The notes: generated by a model not told the origin, from the sequence alone. A stretch of 7,802 nt of DNA from Pseudomonadota bacterium (GCA_002704665.1 PAHB01000053.1:1-7802); one strand, 5' to 3'. Counted from the stretch's first letter, positions 1 to 5,681 are shown. A program made the numbers and translations.

Positions 1-441
1 CATCGGCATATAGATTATAACCCTATCGCCTGGATTAATTTTAAGGGTTTGCATAAGTCCGTTTGCCAGTTGACACACCCGGTGATAAAGCTGTTTATAG
101 GTTACCTTAGTAATATTACCGTCATCAGCTTCAAAAATTATCGCGACTTTATTCGGTTGTGTCGCCAGGTGACGGTCTAAACAATTCCAAGAGACATTTA
201 ACTTTCCATCTTCAAACCATCTAAAAAAAGGAGCATTATCGGAGTTTAGTATTTTCGTAAACGGACTGTTCCACCCAATATTTTCTCTAGCAAGACGAGC
301 CCAGAATCCCTCGTAGTCACTTTTTGCTTCATTTAATAAATGGTTGTACTCTTCTATGGAGGACAGATTAGCGGTATGTTTAAACTTTGTCGGGGTTTTG
401 AAAACCCTTGTTTCTTTTAAGATCGAATCTATTGTACTCAT
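1..441 (-). CDS. acs: Acetyl-CoA synthetase (AMP-forming), N-terminal part, truncated by window edge
   Basis: This enzyme activates acetate with ATP and CoA to acetyl-CoA through an acetyl-AMP intermediate, in the cytoplasm. Only the first 147 codons lie in the window; the frame is open to base 1, so the gene continues to the left. The translation shows the N-terminal acetyl-CoA synthetase region (YNHLLNEAKSDYEGFWARL, about residues 35-53), then KLNVSWNCLDRHL (about 81-93), VAIIFEADDG, VTYKQLYHRVCQLANGL and GDRVIIYMPM at the edge. These match the Acs family closely and differ from other acyl-CoA synthetases. The AMP-binding and catalytic lysine motifs are outside the window. The ATG at 441-439 is preceded by GGAGA (455-451 on the minus strand) at about 9 bases. 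It is transcribed divergently from the fumarase gene. Acs identity is based on recalled family sequence. Confidence 0.93.
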   Translation of the reverse strand, partial: MSTIDSILKETRVFKTPTKFKHTANLSSIEEYNHLLNEAKSDYEGFWARLARENIGWNSPFTKILNSDNAPFFRWFEDGKLNVSWNCLDRHLATQPNKVAIIFEADDGNITKVTYKQLYHRVCQLANGLMQTLKINPGDRVIIYMPM

Positions 442-499
442 GTGATCGAATCTCCAAGTTCAAATTAGTTACTTTAAATTTTCTATTACCCAAGACTAA

Positions 500-511
500 C
501 ACTAATTAGTG
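500..511. repeat. 12-bp perfect palindrome in the acs/fumarase intergenic region
   Basis: CACTAATTAGTG is its own reverse complement. It sits between the two divergent genes, within the presumed acs leader just downstream of the candidate acs start. Its size suits a dimeric regulator site, but no regulator gene is in the window to link to it. Chance occurrence in AT-rich DNA is possible. Confidence 0.35.
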
Positions 512-535
512 GAGGAGATATACGAATAAATAGCG

Positions 536-550
536 GTTATACTCTATAAC
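536..550. repeat. Inverted repeat GTTATA-CTC-TATAAC between acs and fumarase genes
   Basis: Two perfect 6-base arms flank a 3-base centre. One arm coincides with the candidate -10 box of acs. The repeat could be an operator, or could simply be two outward-facing -10-like hexamers. I cannot tell which from sequence alone. Confidence 0.35.
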
Positions 551-563
551 TATTGTAGGTAAA
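536..563 (-). promoter_or_regulatory. Candidate sigma-70 promoter for acs
   Basis: On the minus strand, TTTACC (563-558) is followed after 16 bases by TATAAC (541-536), which matches five of six positions of the consensus -10 box. Transcription would start near 529 and leave a leader of almost 90 bases before acs. The -35 box is weak (four of six). AT-rich DNA produces such matches by chance, so this is only a candidate. The -10 box lies in one arm of the dyad at 536-550. Confidence 0.25.
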
Positions 564-580
564 CCAATAAAAAAAAGTTA

Positions 581-609
581 TTAACAGGTTTAAAAAAATT
601 TATTAAAAT
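581..609 (+). promoter_or_regulatory. Candidate sigma-70 promoter for the fumarase gene
   Basis: TTAACA (581-586; five of six to TTGACA) is followed by a 17-base spacer and TAAAAT (604-609; five of six to TATAAT). Transcription would start near 616, about 27 bases before the ATG at 643. Spacing and location are good for a housekeeping promoter, but the region is very AT-rich. Confidence 0.45.
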
Positions 610-642
610 TTTGAATAATATAATTAAAAAAGGTTTTGAAAA

Positions 643-2169
643 ATGAATCGCATAAAGTCTCAAGACGTAATTCAGAGTGTGGCAGAGTCTCTTCAGTATA
701 TTTCGTACTACCACCCAGTGGATTATATTAAGGCGCTTGGTGCAGCATATAGTAAGGAAAAATCACAGCCGGCAAGAGATGCGATGGCTCAAATTTTAAC
801 AAATTCAAAAATGTGTGCAGAAGGGAAAAGGCCTATTTGTCAAGATACGGGAATTGTTGTTATTTTTTTAAAGGTAGGCATGGGAATCAAGTGGGAGGAT
901 GATTCTTTTTCATTGGACGATATGGTCAATGAAGGGGTAAAACAGGCGTACCTTAATCCAAATAATAAATTGCGTGCTTCCATTTTAAGAGATCCGGCAG
1001 GTAGTCGAACAAATACCAAAAATAATACGCCTGCTGTTATCCATACCGAGATTGTTCCGGGCAATACGTTAGATATTACCGTATCTGCAAAAGGGGGTGG
1101 GTCGGAGAACAAAGCAAAATTTGTAATGCTAAATCCCTCGGATAGTGTTACCGATTGGATTGTTGGAACGGTACCTAAAATGGGTGCCGGTTGGTGTCCT
1201 CCGGGTATGCTAGGTATCGGTATTGGGGGAAGTGCGGAAAAGGCGATGATTCTCGCCAAGGAATCTTTGATGGAACCGATTAATATAAACGATTTGATTG
1301 AGCGAGGTCCGGCTAATAAATTAGAAGAGCTGAGGCTTGAAATTTTCGAGAAAGTGAATGCGTTAGGAATAGGTGCTCAGGGTTTAGGTGGACTTACGAC
1401 AGTTCTCGACGTAAAAATCAAAGATTATCCAACGCATGCCGCCTCCTTGCCGGTCGCTGTAATACCTAATTGTGCTGCTACCCGGCATGTCCACTTTACG
1501 CTAAATGGGAGTGGGCCAGTTGATTTGGAGCCACCTTCATTTGACGACTATCCAAGTGTTACGTGGAGCCCATCGGCAGAAGCCAAGCGAATTGATCTTT
1601 CAAAGGTTTCGAAAGAACAAATAAAAAATTGGAAGCCTGGAGATACACTATTGTTAAACGGTAAAATCCTTACGGGAAGGGATGCTGCACATAAAAGAAT
1701 AAAAGATTTTATAGAACGCGGGGAAGATCTACCTGAAGGGGTCGATTTTAAAAACCGGTTTATTTATTATGTTGGTCCGGTAGATCCGGTTAGAGATGAA
1801 GTTGTTGGACCGGCTGGCCCAACAACTGCAACCCGGATGGATAAATTTACTGATTTAATGTTGGGGAAAACAGGACTTTTGGGAATGATCGGAAAAGCTG
1901 AGAGAGGGCCGATCGCCATAGAAGCCATAAGGTCACATGAGGCGGTTTATCTTATGGCTGTTGGTGGTGCTGCATTTTTAGTTTCCAAAGCTATTAAATC
2001 GTCAAGGGTTGTTGCATTTGAGGATCTTGGAATGGAGGCTATTTATGAATTTGAAGTTAGAGATATGCCGGTCACGGTCGCAGTGGATTCAAAAGGTGTG
2101 TCGGTTCATCAAACAGGTCCCGAGCAATGGCGTAAGAAAATTGACAAAATTCCTGTAATTATAGAATGA
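643..2169 (+). CDS. fumA: Fumarate hydratase, class I ([4Fe-4S], oxygen-sensitive type)
   Basis: This enzyme interconverts fumarate and malate in the TCA cycle. The 508-residue chain carries both halves of the class I enzyme in one polypeptide: an N-terminal alpha region (about 1-290) and a C-terminal beta region (about 300-508). Some bacteria encode these on two genes. The three expected cluster-binding cysteines are visible: C66 in ICQDTG, C185 in GWCPPG and C277 in NCAATRH. D68 corresponds to the catalytic aspartate next to the first cysteine. T394 and R398 in GPTTATR correspond to the catalytic threonine and a substrate-binding arginine known from the structurally studied Leishmania enzyme. 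KGGGSENK (150-157) is also typical. The ATG at 643 is preceded by AAAAAGG (627-633) at about 9 bases. The gene is complete, with no sign of a frameshift. The symbol fumA is used for the class; paralogues elsewhere in the genome could change the name. Confidence 0.95.
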   Translation: MNRIKSQDVIQSVAESLQYISYYHPVDYIKALGAAYSKEKSQPARDAMAQILTNSKMCAEGKRPICQDTGIVVIFLKVGMGIKWEDDSFSLDDMVNEGVKQAYLNPNNKLRASILRDPAGSRTNTKNNTPAVIHTEIVPGNTLDITVSAKGGGSENKAKFVMLNPSDSVTDWIVGTVPKMGAGWCPPGMLGIGIGGSAEKAMILAKESLMEPININDLIERGPANKLEELRLEIFEKVNALGIGAQGLGGLTTVLDVKIKDYPTHAASLPVAVIPNCAATRHVHFTLNGSGPVDLEPPSFDDYPSVTWSPSAEAKRIDLSKVSKEQIKNWKPGDTLLLNGKILTGRDAAHKRIKDFIERGEDLPEGVDFKNRFIYYVGPVDPVRDEVVGPAGPTTATRMDKFTDLMLGKTGLLGMIGKAERGPIAIEAIRSHEAVYLMAVGGAAFLVSKAIKSSRVVAFEDLGMEAIYEFEVRDMPVTVAVDSKGVSVHQTGPEQWRKKIDKIPVIIE

Positions 2170-2190
2170 ACAAGTTAATTAGTTTTAATC

Positions 2191-2198
2191 GATAATAT
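2191..2198 (+). promoter_or_regulatory. Candidate -10 region for the SRP RNA gene
   Basis: GATAATAT contains two overlapping -10-like hexamers (GATAAT and TAATAT), located 18-25 bases before the start of the SRP RNA hairpin. The best -35 candidate, TGAACA at 2167-2172, is weak. A start near 2203-2205 would leave about 12 unpaired bases before the rod. No terminator separates this from the fumarase stop, so read-through and processing is an alternative. Confidence 0.3.
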
Positions 2199-2215
2199 TG
2201 TCACATCAGGGTTTT

Positions 2216-2291
2216 CGGGGCATCGGGAGATTTTGCTAACCTGGTCAGATCTGAAAAGAAGCAGCCATCGCTTTATCGCTCGAGTGCCCCG
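2216..2291 (+). ncRNA. ffs: Small bacterial signal recognition particle RNA (4.5S type)
   Basis: This is the RNA core of the signal recognition particle. It binds Ffh and helps FtsY deliver nascent membrane proteins. The domain IV signature is present: GGTCAG (2243-2248), a short apical hairpin, then AAGCAGCC (2259-2266), matching the conserved GGUCAG...AAGCAGCC core with the symmetric internal loop UCAG/GCAG. The apical stem UCU/AGA closes a GAAA loop (2253-2256), where Escherichia coli has GGAA. The ends form a stem of CGGGGCA (2216-2222) with TGCCCCG (2285-2291). It continues by C2224-G2282, G2225-C2281, G2226-U2280 and G2227-C2279, giving the usual irregular rod. There is no Alu domain. 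Limits are set by pairing, so the mature ends may lie a few bases further out. Its place directly before dnaX matches the scr-dnaX order of Bacillus subtilis and is seen in other bacteria. Confidence 0.92.
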
Positions 2292-2332
2292 ATAAATATC
2301 TAGAATTAGGATTATAAAAGTGGAAATATTCA

Positions 2333-3907
2333 ATGACTTCAAAAGCTTTAGCAATAAAATGGAGACCTAAACGTTTTGATTTTGTAGTGGGGCAAGAGCA
2401 TGTTGTTAAAACACTGAAAAATGCACTTGAACAAAATCGTCTTCATCACGCTTGGCTTTTGACTGGGACTCGAGGTGTCGGAAAAACGTCCTTAGCTCGA
2501 ATTCTTGCAAAAGCCTTGAATTGTTTCGAAGGAATTAAATCAGAGCCATGTGGTAATTGTTCTGCTTGCGAGCAAATTAATCTGGGACGTGCTGTTGACG
2601 TAATTGAGCTCGATGCTGCTTCCAATACGCAAGTCGATAATATGCGCGAGTTGCTTGATAGTGCGCTATACGCGCCATCTTCGCTGAGATTTAAGGTCTT
2701 TATAATTGATGAAGTTCACATGTTATCTAAATCGGCGTTTAACGCCATGTTAAAAACTTTGGAAGAGCCACCGGCCCACGTGAAGTTTATATTAGCAACG
2801 ACGGATCCGCAAAAAGTACCGGTAACCGTTTTGTCAAGGTGCTTGCAACTTAATTTAAAAAAAATTCATCCGAAGAGTATTGCGGGTCAAGTAGAAACAA
2901 TCTTAAGTGATGAAAAGCTTGAATTTAGCAGTGAAGCATTATCGAAAATAGCGATAGCGGCGGACGGCAGCATGAGGGATGCATTATCGCTATTAGACCA
3001 AGCTATTGCGTTAGGTGATGGTCACATTTCTACAAAGGTGGTTACTGACATGCTAGGAGGTTTAGATACTGGCAAGTTAGTTAGGCTGCTGGAGGCATTA
3101 GCCGAAGGGGATGGGCAGCAATTGATGTTAGCCACTACAGAAATCCTAGATAGTAGTGCACCTCTTGATCAAGTTTTGGCTAGTCTCGCTACCTCGATAA
3201 CACAAATGAGTATTTTGCAAAAGTTTCCCACCGCGCTCGATGATAGTTTGGAACAAAAAGATAAGCTGATCGAACTTTCAAATCGCTTTGATCCAGAAGA
3301 GTTGCAGCTCATGTATCAGATAGCTATTCATGGGAGGAGAGATTTTGAGTGGGCTCCTGATGAATTTTCTGGATTTAGTATGGTAGTTCTTAGGATGCAT
3401 GCATTCAAACCGGAGGAAAGAGGCTCTTATAGTCAAAAACCAGTTGAGCAAAAAAAAGTAGAAAAAAAAAAGATAATTGAAGAAAAAAACACTGGAGAAC
3501 CTTTAGATATCCGAATTAGCCCTAATCAATGGGCTCCTTTTGTTAAACAACTAAAACTTGGAGGAATGGCAGGAATGCTTGCTAGCAACTGTGAACTAAA
3601 ATCCTGTACAGATAACTTGCTGGAATTCGTTGTTCCGAATGAATTCGCTAACTTATTAAACGATTCTTATATAAAAAAATTTCACATTGCTCTTGAAAAA
3701 AATTTGAAAAGAAAAATCAAGGTTAAACTCAATATAGCAACAATAGCGAATACTCCTTTAAAAACAGAAAACGAGCACAAACGCAACACAAAAAATCGAG
3801 CTATAAATTCACTTGAAACCGATCCATCTGTGAAAAGTTTGATAAGGCATTTTGATGCGACTATTATAGAAGAAAGCGTACAACCAAAAAAAAATAAAGG
3901 AAGCTGA
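2333..3907 (+). CDS. dnaX: DNA polymerase III subunit tau (clamp loader), with predicted gamma by frameshift
   Basis: This is the AAA+ motor of the clamp loader, which places the beta clamp on primed DNA; full-length tau also tethers polymerase and helicase. Of 524 residues, the Walker A motif GTRGVGKT is at 45-52, four zinc-binding cysteines are C64, C73, C76 and C79, Walker B DEVH is at 126-129, the SRC arginine-finger motif is at 168-170 and sensor 2 GSMRDALSLLDQ starts at 212. The domain III collar follows to about 360. A short lysine- and glutamate-rich linker (about 361-390) is encoded by A-runs. It is followed by a tau-specific tail beginning near ISPNQWAPFVKQLKL and ending with the typical DPSVKSLIRHFDATIIEESVQP (497-518). 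The protein is shorter than the 643-residue Escherichia coli tau, mainly in the linker and tail. The ATG is preceded by AGTGGA (2319-2324) at about 8 bases. The ybaB start follows one base after the stop. Confidence 0.96.
   Translation: MTSKALAIKWRPKRFDFVVGQEHVVKTLKNALEQNRLHHAWLLTGTRGVGKTSLARILAKALNCFEGIKSEPCGNCSACEQINLGRAVDVIELDAASNTQVDNMRELLDSALYAPSSLRFKVFIIDEVHMLSKSAFNAMLKTLEEPPAHVKFILATTDPQKVPVTVLSRCLQLNLKKIHPKSIAGQVETILSDEKLEFSSEALSKIAIAADGSMRDALSLLDQAIALGDGHISTKVVTDMLGGLDTGKLVRLLEALAEGDGQQLMLATTEILDSSAPLDQVLASLATSITQMSILQKFPTALDDSLEQKDKLIELSNRFDPEELQLMYQIAIHGRRDFEWAPDEFSGFSMVVLRMHAFKPEERGSYSQKPVEQKKVEKKKIIEEKNTGEPLDIRISPNQWAPFVKQLKLGGMAGMLASNCELKSCTDNLLEFVVPNEFANLLNDSYIKKFHIALEKNLKRKIKVKLNIATIANTPLKTENEHKRNTKNRAINSLETDPSVKSLIRHFDATIIEESVQPKKNKGS
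3449..3490 (+). promoter_or_regulatory. dnaX: Predicted programmed frameshift/slippage site producing DnaX gamma
   Basis: Three A-runs occur in 42 bases: A8 (3450-3457), A10 (3462-3471) and A7 (3483-3489). In the dnaX frame, bases 3466-3472 read A AAA AAG, the same heptamer and phase as the known -1 site in Escherichia coli dnaX. After a -1 slip the frame reads GAT AAT TGA, giving a product of about 382 residues ending just after the clamp-loader core. A +1 shift reads AGA TAA and also ends at once. Transcriptional slippage on A10, as known for Thermus thermophilus dnaX, would give the same outcome. I see no strong hairpin within 10 bases downstream, and the nearest strong Shine-Dalgarno-like element (GGAGGA, 3412-3417) is too far upstream. 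The efficiency therefore cannot be judged, and slippage on transcription may be the more likely mechanism. Confidence 0.65.
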
Positions 3908-3908
3908 T

Positions 3909-4235
3909 ATGTTAAAGGGGCAATTAGGTGGATTCATGAAACAAGCTCAAGAGATGCAAGAAAATCTCAAAAAGGCCCAAGATGAAATTGCTAACAAAGA
4001 AATTACTGGGAGTGCAGGGGCCGGTCTTGTGACTATTATCATGACCGGAAAGTATGATGTAAAAAAAATTGCAATTGACGAATCTTTATTAGGTGATGAT
4101 AAAGAAATGTTGGAAGACTTGGTGGCTGCCGCTTTTAATGATGGCGTGCGGAAAGTCGAATCCTATACCCAAGAAAAAATGGCTAATGTGTCTGGAGGTA
4201 TGACTCTTCCTCCTGGGATGAAATTGCCTTTTTAA
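3909..4235 (+). CDS. ybaB: YbaB/EbfC family nucleoid-associated DNA-binding protein
   Basis: This is a small dimeric DNA-binding protein associated with the nucleoid; its precise role is not settled in most bacteria. The 108-residue length is typical of the family. An N-terminal helix rich in Q, E and K (KQAQEMQENLKKAQDEIANKE, about 11-31) precedes the conserved EITGSAGAGLVTIIMTGKYDVKKIAID core (about 31-57). A second long helix runs about 66-92, and the tail is glycine- and proline-rich (SGGMTLPPGMKLPF). The start lies one base after the dnaX stop, and its ribosome site AAAGGAA (3896-3902) is inside the dnaX 3' end, so the two are almost certainly translated from one message. The dnaX-ybaB-recR order is one of the best conserved small clusters in bacteria and supports the identification. 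Confidence 0.95.
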   Translation: MLKGQLGGFMKQAQEMQENLKKAQDEIANKEITGSAGAGLVTIIMTGKYDVKKIAIDESLLGDDKEMLEDLVAAAFNDGVRKVESYTQEKMANVSGGMTLPPGMKLPF

Positions 4236-4287
4236 AAAAATATTCTAAGACTTATGGTTGGTTATAAAACTTGTCGGTTGGCACTTT

Positions 4288-4884
4288 ATGCCTGAACTGT
4301 ATATACAACAGCTAATTGATGCTCTTAGGTGCCTTCCGGGAGTAGGGCCACGTAGCGCTCAAAGAATGGCTTATCATGTGTTACAAAAGGATAAAGAGGG
4401 AGGGGCAAATCTCGCTAAATATTTAAATAGGGCATTATCGTCGGTTAGACATTGTGAAAGCTGTAATACATTGACACAAAATACAATTTGTGAAATCTGT
4501 GCCTCTGAGAAAAGAGACACTGGCAAACTTTGTATAGTTGAAATGCCTGTTGATGTTGCGGTCATTGAGCAGACTCGAGCTTATACAGGACTTTATTTTG
4601 TTTTAATGGGTAAATTGTCACCACTTGACGGAGTGGGGCCAAAAGAACTTGGTTTAGATTTACTTCTTGGAAGGCTCGACAATTTATCACCCTCGGAGGT
4701 GATCATAGCAACGAGTTTTACTAGCGAGGGAGATGCCACCGCGCACTATATAAATCAATTACTGCAAAAAAACGGAATAAGTGGGAAAAGATTGTCTAAG
4801 GGTTTGCCTGTTGGAGGAGAGCTCGAGTACTCAGACGCCAGCGTCATTGCCCAGGCATTTAGGGATCGGGTGATTATAAAATGA
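4288..4884 (+). CDS. recR: Recombination mediator protein RecR
   Basis: RecR works with RecO (and RecF) to load RecA on SSB-coated single-stranded DNA during gap repair. From the ATG at 4288 the protein has 198 residues, close to the 201 of Escherichia coli RecR. Visible in order: the helix-hairpin-helix region LIDALRCLPGVGPRSAQRMAYHVL (about 9-32), a four-cysteine zinc site (C56, C59, C68, C71), a Toprim domain (LCIVEMPVDVAVIEQ from 81, then YFVLMGKLSPLDGVGP), and the C-terminal GLPVGGELEYSD (172-183). An in-frame TTG at 4258 would add ten residues (VIKLVGWHF before the Met) that the family lacks, so I prefer 4288. Neither start has a strong ribosome site; GGTTGG at 4276-4281 is the best for 4288. 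The gap of 52 bases after ybaB shows no terminator, so cotranscription is likely. Confidence 0.94.
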   Translation: MPELYIQQLIDALRCLPGVGPRSAQRMAYHVLQKDKEGGANLAKYLNRALSSVRHCESCNTLTQNTICEICASEKRDTGKLCIVEMPVDVAVIEQTRAYTGLYFVLMGKLSPLDGVGPKELGLDLLLGRLDNLSPSEVIIATSFTSEGDATAHYINQLLQKNGISGKRLSKGLPVGGELEYSDASVIAQAFRDRVIIK

Positions 4885-4932
4885 AATCCTATCGATGGTT
4901 TGATCGTTAATTTAGTCATCCCCAAGTGAAAT

Positions 4933-5667
4933 ATGAAATCATTGCGATTACAAAAATTTCTGGCACATGCCGGGCTCGGGTCAAGGCGCGATATGGATAA
5001 CTTGATTGTTGCTGGTGGCGTCAAAGTGAACGGCAAAATTGCTATCGCTGGTCAACGCATCTCAAAAGACGATATTGTTACAATAAATAATAAAAAGATA
5101 AAGTCTTCGGTCTGGACATCGATTCCCCGCGTATGGATTTACAATAAACCTGAGGGTGAAATTGTATCGAGAAACGACCCCGCTGGACGAAAAACCTCTT
5201 TTGATAATTTACCTAAAATTAAGATTGGAAAATGGGTTTCGGTGGGGCGGCTTGATTTTAATACTAGCGGACTGCTTATTTTTACAACATCTGGAGAGCT
5301 TGCCAACAATCTCATGCACCCCCGGTTTAATGTGCAAAGAGAATACATGGTAAGAACTAATGACGTTCTAAATGATGAAGAGCTCGGATCCTTAAAGTCC
5401 GGAATGTATTTGGTCGATGGTATTGGAAGGTTTCAAAGCATTTCTTTCCAACGTGGCGGGGGTAATAATGTTTGGTATAAAGTTATAACGCTAGAGGGGA
5501 GAAACCGCTTTGTCAGAAGGATGTTTGAGGCTATTAATTATCAAGTTACCCGATTGGTTAGAGTGCGGATGGGAATCATAAACCTTCCAAAAACATTATC
5601 CAAGGGGAAAGGAATCGAGCTTGAGAAAACAGAAATCCTTAAAATAAAAAAAATAATTTCCGAATAA
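4933..5667 (+). CDS. rluB: 23S rRNA pseudouridine synthase, RsuA/RluB family, RluB type
   Basis: RluB converts a uridine in the peptidyl-transferase region of 23S rRNA (position 2605 in Escherichia coli numbering) to pseudouridine. Of 244 residues, an N-terminal S4 RNA-binding domain (LRLQKFLAHAGLGSRRDMDNLIVAGGVKVNG, about 4-34, and on to about 60) is followed by the catalytic domain. The catalytic aspartate is D108 in GRLDFNTSGLL. GELANNLMHP (121-130) and EYMV are more like RluB than RsuA, RluE or RluF. The family motif EGRNRxVRRMFEA (188-200) has phenylalanine at residue 193, where I expect Q or E. The long basic tail common in RluB is missing. The ATG at 4933 is the first possible start, because an in-frame TGA lies at 4927-4929; the ribosome site AAGTGA is weak. 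It stands 48 bases after recR on the same strand. The substrate position is inferred from the family. Confidence 0.9.
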   Translation: MKSLRLQKFLAHAGLGSRRDMDNLIVAGGVKVNGKIAIAGQRISKDDIVTINNKKIKSSVWTSIPRVWIYNKPEGEIVSRNDPAGRKTSFDNLPKIKIGKWVSVGRLDFNTSGLLIFTTSGELANNLMHPRFNVQREYMVRTNDVLNDEELGSLKSGMYLVDGIGRFQSISFQRGGGNNVWYKVITLEGRNRFVRRMFEAINYQVTRLVRVRMGIINLPKTLSKGKGIELEKTEILKIKKIISE

Positions 5668-5681
5668 ACCTTAATTCTCGG
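5642..5681 (-). terminator. Weak candidate intrinsic terminator for the dapD-dapE-prmB transcript
   Basis: On the minus strand, just before and across the prmB stop codon, CCGAG (5681-5677) can pair with TTCGG (5664-5660; one G-U pair) around a 12-base loop. It is followed by a T-rich stretch (5659-5642) containing a run of eight T. The stem is short, so termination may be inefficient or Rho-dependent. The element lies inside the last codons of rluB on the other strand. No matching plus-strand terminator is visible. Confidence 0.35.

Noticed and set aside
840..1259. 139-codon open frame on the minus strand inside the fumarase gene
   Set aside because: It lies entirely inside a well-supported gene, encodes no recognisable protein, and has the proline- and serine-rich look of an antisense shadow.
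2267..2280. Direct repeat ATCGCT-TT-ATCGCT
   Set aside because: It lies in the 3' strand of the SRP RNA rod, where pairing constraints explain it; only two short copies.
3412..3417. GGAGGA in dnaX as an internal Shine-Dalgarno stimulator of frameshifting
   Set aside because: It is about 48 bases before the heptamer, against about 10 in Escherichia coli dnaX. It also has no start codon at a useful distance for an internal start.
3518..3535. AGCCC-GGGCT hairpin in dnaX as a frameshift stimulator
   Set aside because: Five pairs with an 8-base loop, lying 45 bases after the slippery heptamer; known stimulators start within about 10 bases.
4258..4287. TTG start for recR ten codons upstream
   Set aside because: The extra residues are not found in RecR proteins, and the ATG at 4288 gives the usual N-terminus and length.
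4881..4910. Nine-codon ATG frame (MKSYRWFDR) overlapping the recR stop, as a possible leader peptide for rluB
   Set aside because: Too short, with no run of one amino acid and no attenuator; chance is the simplest explanation.
4755..5036. 93-codon minus-strand open frame across the recR-rluB junction
   Set aside because: It overlaps two recognised genes, has no family resemblance and no convincing ribosome site.
5156..5353. 65-codon plus-strand open frame inside rluB, and a minus-strand one at 5139-5348
   Set aside because: Both are frame shadows of the RluB catalytic domain.
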